A stretch of 5,262 nt of DNA. It comes from CAYLNC01 sp964534415. GTDB lineage: Bacteria > Patescibacteriota > Minisyncoccia > Phycocordibacterales > JAACPR01. The stretch is taken from NCBI GenBank assembly GCA_964534415.1, contig CAZHOL010000022.1, positions 1 to 5,262 on the forward strand, in the 5' to 3' direction. The notes beneath the pieces were generated by a model. It ran no database searches, had not been told where the DNA came from, and worked only from the letters and a program-made list of their open reading frames with translations. Below, one piece after another: positions 1 to 5,262 of the stretch. Made by a program: the position numbers and the translations under genes. Positions within the stretch are counted from its first letter, which is position 1. Each line of letters starts with the position of its first letter.

Positions 1-523
1 CCAAAAACTCTTTCAGCAAATCATTATTCCCCGCAAAGAAATGGATATTGGCACGCAATTTTCCTCCTGATTTTTCCTGATATCGTTTCAAAGTCTCCAA
101 AACTTCATCATAGGCATCGCGACAATGAATCATCAAAGGTTTGTCGACCTCGAGAGCCAATTCAATTTGTTTCTCAAAAATTTCCTGCTGGCGTTGTTTG
201 AATTTATCAACTTCATCATTGATATGAAAATAATCGAGTCCACATTCCCCTATCGCAACCACCTTCGGATGTTTCGCCATCGCCAAAAACTCTTCGTGAT
301 TGTATTCGGTCTCGCCAACATGAATCGGGTGGATGCCGATTGTTGCATAGAGATTCGGATTGGCTTCGGCTAATTTAATAACCTGCACGGAACTGGATTT
401 GTCGGTACCAACATTAATACAAGTCACATTATTTTTCTGCGTCCTCTCCAACATCTCTGCCCTATCCGCATCAAATTGTGCGAAGTTCATGTGAGCATGT
501 ATATCTATGTATTTAAGTTTCAT
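1..523 (-). CDS. tatD: TatD-family metal-dependent hydrolase/DNase, 3' end cut by the window start
   Basis: The first 174 codons of a TatD/YcfH-type amidohydrolase-superfamily protein are present, with no stop before the window edge; the family is usually about 250-265 aa, so roughly 80-90 residues are missing. Seen in sequence: an N-terminal metal-binding HAH (H9, H11) after strand KYIDI, GIHP at 63-66, the GECGLDY block with metal ligand E93, IHCRDA with H133, and HFFAG with H161, in the family's usual order. The last conserved Asp ligand lies outside the window. Family members are cytoplasmic two-metal hydrolases with DNase or 3'-5' exonuclease activity, and some act on D-aminoacyl-tRNA; which applies here cannot be told. 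The ATG at 523-521 begins 1 nt after the metG stop, and no in-frame upstream ATG is needed to complete the first strand. The metG-tatD order is common in bacteria. The family call is very secure, the exact substrate is not. Confidence 0.93.
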   Translation of the reverse strand, partial: MKLKYIDIHAHMNFAQFDADRAEMLERTQKNNVTCINVGTDKSSSVQVIKLAEANPNLYATIGIHPIHVGETEYNHEEFLAMAKHPKVVAIGECGLDYFHINDEVDKFKQRQQEIFEKQIELALEVDKPLMIHCRDAYDEVLETLKRYQEKSGGKLRANIHFFAGNNDLLKEFL

Positions 524-527
524 ATTA
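521..527 (-). promoter_or_regulatory. metG stop / tatD start junction, TAA-T-ATG (probable translational coupling)
   Basis: The metG stop TAA is separated from the tatD ATG by a single T. The 20 nt upstream contain only a purine-rich AGAAAAGAA and no GGAGG-like core. A ribosome ending metG is therefore the most likely source of tatD initiation. This is inferred from spacing alone. Confidence 0.5.
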
Positions 528-1949
528 TTCTTTTCTAACGAAAAGCGATTCTGGTTTTTTATTTTCGGTCACTGCCTGCAAAATTTTTGCTGAAGTTTCC
601 GGCATGAACGGCGCGAGCATCAATCCAATTTTCTGAAGTTCACAGACGAGCCCGGAAATTATTTCAACCGCGCGAGCAGAATCTGTTTTAATCAATTTGA
701 AAGGTTCGGTCTCGGCGATTTTCTCGTCGATGGCACCGACAACTTTCCAAATTTCATTCATTGCCTCCTGCAAATTAAATTTTTCAATTTCTGCGTTGTA
801 TTGATCTGGAATTTTGACCGCGGAAACATCAACTGGCGTCGAGATATTTGTCTCTGCCATCTTCATCACGCGACTCGCCACATTTCCGAGGCCGTTCGCA
901 AGATGTGCATTGTACGCGTCCTTGAATTTCTCCCGAGTAAAATCACTATCCTCAAATGGATGAAGCCCTCTAGTGACAAAATATCGCAAAGCATCTGCGC
1001 CAAATTCTTCAACAATTTCAACAGGATTTATGACATTTCCGAGCGATTTGGACATTTTTTGACCATCGGCCAAAATGAAGCCATTCACTACGACTCGATT
1101 AGATGTGGGCAAATCAACAGACATGAGCATGGCCTGCCATCGCGCAGTTTGCTGTTGCAAATTGTCCTTGCCACAATATTGAATCGGCGTTCCATTGACC
1201 CAGAATTTTTCAAACTTTTCCATGTCGTTTGGCCAACCGAGAGTTGTGATGTAATTGGTGAGCGCGTCGAACCAAACATACATCACATGTTCTTCATCAC
1301 CTGGAACAGGAATACCCCAAGGCATTTTTGATTTTAAACGTGAAATACTGAAATCCTCGAGCCCCGCAGAAACAAAACTTTTTATTTCATTTAGGCGAGA
1401 TGCGGGTGCAACGAATTCTGAATTTTCATAGAGCTTCAACAATTTTTCCTGAAATGCAGAATATTTGAAGAAATAATTTTCCTCTTCGACAGTTTCTAAT
1501 TTCTGTCCTGGATGATGTGGACATTCGCCATTTACTAAATCTTTTTCTGTGACAAACATTTCGCAACCGACACAATATAGACCGCTGTATGATTTTTTAT
1601 AAATATAACCAGCGTCAGCACATTTCTTCCAAAATTCCTGAGCTCCTGCAATATGTTCAGCGTCGGTGGTGCGAATAAACTTATCAAAAGACAGATTTAA
1701 TTTTGATTTAAGATTAATATAATTCTGAGCGACCTCGTCCACAAATTGTTTTACCTCCTTCCCCTCTTTTTGTGCTCGCTGGAAAATTTTTGTGCCGTGT
1801 TCATCTGTACCCGTGTTGAAGAAAACTTCAAAACCTTGCGCACGTTTGTAGCGAGCGATAACATCCGCGCGAATTATTTCCATTGCAAATCCAACATGCG
1901 GTGTTGAATTTACATATGGCAAAGTTGTAGTTATATAAAATGGTTTCAT
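525..1949 (-). CDS. metG: Methionyl-tRNA synthetase, short bacterial form with one zinc knuckle and HVGF signature
   Basis: Class I synthetase that activates methionine with ATP and charges tRNA-Met in the cytoplasm; 474 aa. Visible in order: the first Rossmann strand with LPYVN (10-14); the HIGH-equivalent H18-V-G-F21; NTGTDEHG (45-52); a CP-domain zinc knuckle C126-x2-C129...C143-x2-H146, as in Thermus-type enzymes with one zinc; the methionine-pocket segment VWFDAL (225-230) with W226 and Y233; GKDN (260-263); KMSKS at 298-302; and a helical anticodon-binding domain from about 335, with ANGLGN (351-356) and APFMPET (446-452). There is no C-terminal Trbp111/EMAPII domain. The start at 1949 is preferred to an in-frame ATG at 2000 because the family begins just before the first strand, and the 17 extra residues would come from sequence coding the end of the upstream gene. 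Oddities: the second His of HIGH is Phe, and the residue aligned to E. coli H301 is Gln. Function is nevertheless very likely intact, as every other motif is kept. Confidence 0.97.
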   Translation of the reverse strand: MKPFYITTTLPYVNSTPHVGFAMEIIRADVIARYKRAQGFEVFFNTGTDEHGTKIFQRAQKEGKEVKQFVDEVAQNYINLKSKLNLSFDKFIRTTDAEHIAGAQEFWKKCADAGYIYKKSYSGLYCVGCEMFVTEKDLVNGECPHHPGQKLETVEEENYFFKYSAFQEKLLKLYENSEFVAPASRLNEIKSFVSAGLEDFSISRLKSKMPWGIPVPGDEEHVMYVWFDALTNYITTLGWPNDMEKFEKFWVNGTPIQYCGKDNLQQQTARWQAMLMSVDLPTSNRVVVNGFILADGQKMSKSLGNVINPVEIVEEFGADALRYFVTRGLHPFEDSDFTREKFKDAYNAHLANGLGNVASRVMKMAETNISTPVDVSAVKIPDQYNAEIEKFNLQEAMNEIWKVVGAIDEKIAETEPFKLIKTDSARAVEIISGLVCELQKIGLMLAPFMPETSAKILQAVTENKKPESLFVRKE

Positions 1950-1953
1950 ATTA
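1947..1953 (-). promoter_or_regulatory. AI-2E stop / metG start junction, TAA-T-ATG (probable translational coupling)
   Basis: The AI-2E gene's TAA and the metG ATG are 1 nt apart, the same arrangement as at metG/tatD. The preceding bases read GGCAGAGCAGAATTAAT and give no good anti-Shine-Dalgarno match. This spacing decides for the start at 1949, since re-initiation at the stop codon would pick this ATG. Confidence 0.5.
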
Positions 1954-3024
1954 ATTCTGCTCTGCCATTTTTGAAGCAATAGCCTTGTCCTTCTCAACAT
2001 CTGTTAGATATTCCATTACCGCAGCGGCAACCGGAACAGCAATTAAAATTCCTAGGAAACCTGCAATTTGTCCTCCGATAATCAACGAGATGATAGCGAC
2101 CAATGCAGGAATTCCGACAATTTTCTTTACTACCTGTGGGTGAATGAGTTGGCTTTCAAATTGTTGGATTATGACGTATAGTCCGATGACTAGGAACGCC
2201 GCAGTAATTCCCCCATCCAAGAATGACAAGATAACGGCTGGAATTGCGGCGATAAATGGGCCGAAAATCGGAATTAGTTCGAGAACCCCAGCAACCACAG
2301 CGAGCATCAAGGCATTTTGTATTCCTAATATGCTCAATCCGAGGAAAGTCAAAACTCCAACAATGACACTCAACAACAATTGTCCCTGAACCCAGAGCCC
2401 AATTTTCTTCTGTGATCTCTGCCACAAATCAATTGCATATTTTTCATGACGAAGTGGTGTAATAATTCGAATTAGTCCGTTGATACCGTTGTCTTGCACT
2501 GCTAAATAGAATGAGAGAATGAAAATCAAAATACCACTAAAAATTCCTCCGAACACAATACTCAAAGTAGAAACAAAGCCAGCTGTTGTATTTGAATTTC
2601 CGCTAATTGTGGCGATGAGTTCGCTTTTCTCTAAGTCACTGAATTGTTTTATCACCTCATTCAACACAGGAAAGTCCTCTCCTACCCCAGATTCGTTCGC
2701 TGTTATCAAATATTTTGGAAATGATGTGGCGAAGTTTTGCAAATCTTTAACAAATGGCGGCGCGAAGACATAGAAAATCGCGGTGAGAAAAACTAGAAAT
2801 GAGACATAAATCATTAAAACAGATAGGGCGCGCGGTATACCTCGACGCATTAACCACTTTGTAATTGGCTCTATTCCAGAGGCCAAAATTACGGATGTAA
2901 TCAAAACGAGAATCAGGTCCCTAAGCACAAAAAGTGCATATACGAGAAAAATCGCAAAGAAGACCTTGAAAATTGTCCCCATTTTGATGTTAATAAACAG
3001 CGGTTGATTTGTGTGATCTTTCAT
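1951..3024 (-). CDS. AI-2E/PerM-family (UPF0118) multi-pass membrane transporter-like protein
   Basis: A complete 357-aa protein, normal length for the family. An N-terminal hydrophobic block holds membrane segments at about 18-34, 36-51 and 66-88, with the typical ASGIEP (48-53) and RRGIPRA (60-66) between them. A more polar region follows (about 91-150), then segments at about 152-176, 210-256, 272-288 and 306-338. Family signatures are LELIPIFGPF (248-257), ESQLIHP (290-296) and GFLGILIAVP (322-331). The tail (339-357) is charged. Known members include E. coli TqsA (autoinducer-2 export) and Na+/H+ antiporters; most, including those in tiny genomes, have no assigned substrate, and no luxS or other quorum-sensing gene is in the window. 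ATG at 3024 is chosen as the most upstream start; Met15 (just before the first membrane segment) is an alternative. The gene lies 36 nt after the M16 gene, with a possible own promoter in the gap, and 1 nt before metG. The family call is secure; the transported molecule is unknown. Confidence 0.93.
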   Translation of the reverse strand: MKDHTNQPLFINIKMGTIFKVFFAIFLVYALFVLRDLILVLITSVILASGIEPITKWLMRRGIPRALSVLMIYVSFLVFLTAIFYVFAPPFVKDLQNFATSFPKYLITANESGVGEDFPVLNEVIKQFSDLEKSELIATISGNSNTTAGFVSTLSIVFGGIFSGILIFILSFYLAVQDNGINGLIRIITPLRHEKYAIDLWQRSQKKIGLWVQGQLLLSVIVGVLTFLGLSILGIQNALMLAVVAGVLELIPIFGPFIAAIPAVILSFLDGGITAAFLVIGLYVIIQQFESQLIHPQVVKKIVGIPALVAIISLIIGGQIAGFLGILIAVPVAAAVMEYLTDVEKDKAIASKMAEQN

Positions 3025-3031
3025 TAACTAC

Positions 3032-3060
3032 ACTATAACACGCAAATTGCAATGAAACAA
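3032..3060 (-). promoter_or_regulatory. Candidate sigma70-type extended -10 promoter for AI-2E-metG-tatD
   Basis: On the minus strand the M16-AI-2E gap contains TTGTTT (3060-3055), a 17-nt spacer and TATAGT (3037-3032), the latter preceded by TGT, i.e. an extended -10 (TGn). The -10 matches the consensus at 5 of 6 positions, the -35 at only 3 of 6. Only 7 nt separate the -10 from the AI-2E ATG, so transcription would start at or within about 1-2 nt of the start codon and give an almost leaderless mRNA. This is the only gap in the window large enough for a promoter. A hexamer match in A/T-rich DNA can arise by chance. Confidence 0.42.
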
Positions 3061-4326
3061 TTACAAAACAAGTAGTTTCTTTATTCCCTCTTCGTCCTCA
3101 TTTGGACCTATGACAGCGAAATATAAATTGTCTTTTTTGAAAACTTCTTTAGCAAGTTTTTGTATTTGCTCTGCTGTGACGCTTTTAATCTCTTTGATAA
3201 CCTTCTCCGGAGTTACAATGTCTTCGTGATAAAGTTCCTGCTCGACATAAAATTCGGCGTTCTGTTCTGAAGTCTCCATTCCCATCGCTACACTACTAAT
3301 AATCATTTGCTTTGCCTTATCCAACTCTGCTTTTGAGACTTTTGCGTCGCGCATCTTTTTGACTTCATCTAAAATTCCCAAAACAGCCTCATGAAGCCGA
3401 CCGTTTCCAACTCCAGAAGAGATTGTGAGATTACCGGTGTCAGATAAATAATCTGCACCTGATCTGATGTAATAGCAAATTCCTAATTGTTCTCGCATTT
3501 TAGTGAACAGGCGTGAGCTCATTCCCCCACCGAGAATGCAGGATAGAACGCGCATGACCTTTCTCTTTGGAGATTTAACACCGAAAGTTTTGAAGCCCAA
3601 AACCAAATGAGACTGATCTGTTTTTTTAGGTATCGCAATCATTGCTGGCGCAGGCAATTTTGCAGGGGCAGGTTTCGGTTTCCAAATCTTGCCCGAATCG
3701 AGTTTCGCTAGATGTTTTTCTATCAGTTTCTTTATTTTCTTTGTATCGAAATTACCGGCAACAACAACTATTGTTGCTTTGCCGTTGTAATATTTCTTTC
3801 TGTAGTCTAGAAAATCTTGTCTGGTAAAGTTTCTGATATTTTCTTTTGGACCAATAATTGGTCGGCCGAGAGGATGATTACCATACATTACTTTATCAAA
3901 CACCTCCTGAACTTTCCGCTGTGGCAAATCTTCATACATGTTTATCTCCTCAATAATTACCCCTCGCTCTTTGTTCAATTCTTCCTCAGGAAAATTTGAG
4001 TGCAGATACATATCAGACAAAATTTCAACGGTTTTTTCTAGATGACTGTGATGAGTCTTCGCGTAATATGCAGTTCCAGAAGTGAAAGTGAAAGCGTTGA
4101 AATGCGCGCCCATAGCGTCGAGTTCGGTAGAAATTTGGGTGCTAGTTCGATTTTCCGTTCCCTTAAAACACATGTGCTCGAGAAAATGAGAAAGCCCATT
4201 TTGTTTTTCATCTTCATATCGAGAACCAACCTCCGTCATTATCATCACAGTTACAGTCTGATTCCCTTTCATAGGAACAGTCACTAGACGCACACCGTTT
4301 TTCAAAATGGTTTTTTTGTAAGACAT
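3061..4326 (-). CDS. M16 family zinc metallopeptidase (insulinase / processing-peptidase-like, M16B type)
   Basis: A complete 421-aa protein, the usual size of single-unit M16B proteases, which form a two-half clamp around short or unfolded peptides. The N-terminal half (about 1-212) has the inverted zinc motif H47-F-L-E50-H51 within GLSHFLEHM, with the distal ligand in ERGVIIEEI (120-128, probably E127), and HPLGRPIIG (151-159). The C-terminal half (about 234-421) has LGGGMSSRLF (265-274) followed by R278 and Y285, the residues that bind substrate in this family. Both halves of the active-site signature are thus in one chain, so an active homodimer is expected. The halves are joined by a Lys/Pro/Ala-rich linker (about 213-233). 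No signal peptide or membrane segment is seen, so it is probably cytoplasmic. ATG at 4326 fits the family N terminus (KTILKNGVRLV). It starts 12 nt after the glyQS stop with no Shine-Dalgarno sequence. The substrate is unknown. Confidence 0.95.
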   Translation of the reverse strand: MSYKKTILKNGVRLVTVPMKGNQTVTVMIMTEVGSRYEDEKQNGLSHFLEHMCFKGTENRTSTQISTELDAMGAHFNAFTFTSGTAYYAKTHHSHLEKTVEILSDMYLHSNFPEEELNKERGVIIEEINMYEDLPQRKVQEVFDKVMYGNHPLGRPIIGPKENIRNFTRQDFLDYRKKYYNGKATIVVVAGNFDTKKIKKLIEKHLAKLDSGKIWKPKPAPAKLPAPAMIAIPKKTDQSHLVLGFKTFGVKSPKRKVMRVLSCILGGGMSSRLFTKMREQLGICYYIRSGADYLSDTGNLTISSGVGNGRLHEAVLGILDEVKKMRDAKVSKAELDKAKQMIISSVAMGMETSEQNAEFYVEQELYHEDIVTPEKVIKEIKSVTAEQIQKLAKEVFKKDNLYFAVIGPNEDEEGIKKLLVL

Positions 4327-4338
4327 ATTTTTAAAGAA

Positions 4339-5262
4339 TTAATTTAACTTGCTGGAAATAAATTCGACGAGATTCTCGAGCGCAACTCTCTCCTGTTTTC
4401 CTGTGTCGCGGTCGCGCACAGTCACTCCGGTATTTTGCTCAATTGTTTCGAAGTCCACAGTGACGCAAAGTGGCGTTCCGATTTCGTCTTGTCGGCGATA
4501 TCTTTTTCCAATGCTTCCTGCCTCGTCGTACATGACCTCCGGAACAATTTTGCGCAGCATTGAGAAAATCTCGCGAGCTTTGGCGACTAATTCAGGTTTA
4601 TTTTTCAATAATGGGAAGACGGCGATTTTAATTGGTGCTACCGATGGGGCAAGCTTCAAAAAGACGCGTTTCTCGCCTGCCATGCTGTCCTCTGTGTATG
4701 CGTCAGTTAAAACAGCGAGCACTGTACGGTCAACCCCGAATGATGGCTCGATGCAATGTGGTGTGAATCGCGTTTTGGCTTCCTCATCATAATATGAGAG
4801 GTCGACGGTGCTGGCCTGGCTGTGTGCAGAGAGGTCGAAATCGGTTCGATACGCCAAACCATATAATTCTTTTTTGCCGAATGGATAATCGAATTCGAAA
4901 TCGATTGTGCGTTTCGAGTAGTGGGCACGGTCTTCGCTAGCAACCTCTAATTCGTGGACTTTTTCTTGTGAGAGTCCAATGTCCTGAGTGAATGCCCAAA
5001 CTTGTTTTCGGAAATGCTCGAAAGTTTCCTCCCAATTTGTTGGGTCGACGAAATATTCAATCTCCATCTGTTCGAATTCGCGAGTTCGGAATGTAAAATC
5101 GCGCGGTGCTATTTCGTTACGGAAAGCTTTACCAATTTGTGCCATACCGAAAGGCAATTTTGGATGGAATGTGTCTACAATATTTTTGAAGTTCACGAAC
5201 ATTCCCTGCGCCGTCTCTGGTCTCAAATATGAGATAGATGAATCGTCCTCGATTGCACCGAC
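4339..5262 (-). CDS. glyQS: Glycyl-tRNA synthetase, single-chain dimeric class II type, 5' end cut by the window end
   Basis: The last 307 residues plus TAA of a GlyRS of the alpha-2 (archaeal/eukaryotic/Gram-positive) type, not the alpha2beta2 type. The reading frame stays open to the window edge and begins VGAIEDDSS, followed by YLRPETAQG (minus strand from 5229), the classic GlyRS glycine/ATP-site block. An apparent start inside this block is only a Leu TTG codon. Also visible are motif 2 (FRNEIAPRDF, then RTREFEQME), AYRTDFDL, motif 3 (IEPSFGVDR) and the anticodon-binding domain from APIKIAVFP through GSIGKRYRRQDEIG and TVRDRDTGKQERV to the C terminus. Roughly 130-160 N-terminal residues with motif 1 are missing. 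It charges tRNA-Gly in the cytoplasm. The next gene follows after 12 nt, so the two are probably co-transcribed. Any leader regulation, such as a T-box, would lie outside the window. Confidence 0.97.
   Translation of the reverse strand, partial: VGAIEDDSSISYLRPETAQGMFVNFKNIVDTFHPKLPFGMAQIGKAFRNEIAPRDFTFRTREFEQMEIEYFVDPTNWEETFEHFRKQVWAFTQDIGLSQEKVHELEVASEDRAHYSKRTIDFEFDYPFGKKELYGLAYRTDFDLSAHSQASTVDLSYYDEEAKTRFTPHCIEPSFGVDRTVLAVLTDAYTEDSMAGEKRVFLKLAPSVAPIKIAVFPLLKNKPELVAKAREIFSMLRKIVPEVMYDEAGSIGKRYRRQDEIGTPLCVTVDFETIEQNTGVTVRDRDTGKQERVALENLVEFISSKLN

Noticed and set aside
125..373. An 82-codon plus-strand open frame near the window start
   Set aside because: It lies opposite the conserved TatD metal-ligand region, which is in frame from 523 to the edge without a stop.
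801..1331. A 176-codon plus-strand open frame opposite metG
   Set aside because: It is wholly antisense to strongly conserved MetRS sequence, rich in Cys/His/Ile/Arg with no domain-like pattern; a shadow of the minus-strand coding bias.
1950..2000. A 17-residue N-terminal extension of MetRS starting at an in-frame ATG at 2000
   Set aside because: It would overlap the end of the AI-2E gene in another frame, has no homology-like features, and MetRS proteins begin just before the LPYVN strand; the ATG at 1949 directly follows the upstream stop.
3043..3053. Small palindromes (GCAAATTGC / ATTGCAAT) in the M16-AI-2E gap as an operator or terminator
   Set aside because: Only 8-9 bp, A/T-rich, overlapping each other and without a following T-run; expected by chance.
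4364..4380. Inverted repeat CGAGATTCTCG as a possible terminator or operator near the end of glyQS
   Set aside because: It is short, lies inside conserved GlyRS coding sequence, has no T-run after it on the minus strand, and the next gene follows closely.
4349..4792. A 147-codon plus-strand open frame opposite the GlyRS C-terminal domain
   Set aside because: Serine- and threonine-rich translation typical of an antisense shadow; the minus strand is unambiguous GlyRS.
1..5262. Alternative genetic code (UGA as Gly or Trp, as in some candidate phyla)
   Set aside because: All five reading frames are complete without in-frame TGA, visible Trp codons are TGG, and all four stops are TAA.
1..5262. 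Mobile element, CRISPR array, tRNA/rRNA gene or defence system
   Set aside because: No repeats, transposase-like frames or structured non-coding stretch; the five genes fill the window and the largest gap is 36 nt.

Overview
The window is a gene-dense, roughly 40 % G+C bacterial segment with every recognisable gene on the minus strand. In transcription order (window end to window start) it holds: the C-terminal two thirds of a single-chain class II glycyl-tRNA synthetase; a complete M16 (pitrilysin/processing-peptidase-like) zinc protease; a complete AI-2E/PerM-family membrane protein; a complete short methionyl-tRNA synthetase; and the N-terminal part of a TatD-family metal-dependent hydrolase that runs off the window start. 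The gaps are 12, 36, 1 and 1 nt, so there is no intergenic stretch of any size and no RNA gene, repeat array, mobile element or CRISPR that I can support.

Organism: the compact layout, the short MetRS (474 aa, no C-terminal Trbp111-type domain) with an HVGF signature instead of HIGH, and starts without Shine-Dalgarno sequences suggest a Candidate Phyla Radiation / Patescibacteria (Parcubacteria-like) genome. This is inference from remembered protein features, not a tree. The genetic code looks standard: all four visible stops are TAA and no in-frame TGA is needed.

Layout: 5262-4339 glyQS (5' end missing), 4326-3061 M16 peptidase, 3060-3025 the only real intergenic gap, with a plausible extended -10 promoter, 3024-1951 AI-2E transporter-like protein, 1949-525 metG, 523-1 tatD (3' end missing). 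The metG-tatD pair is a widespread bacterial neighbourhood (as in Bacillus metS-yabD). The AI-2E-metG-tatD part is almost certainly one translationally coupled unit, since both junctions read TAA-T-ATG. The two synthetases and TatD are housekeeping; the protease and membrane protein are accessory, and nothing shows that they act together.

Novelty: I do not see a new multi-gene system. The points worth a second look are the altered active-site residues of the MetRS, the internal promoter that would give an almost leaderless transcript, and the absence of Shine-Dalgarno sequences at all four visible starts.
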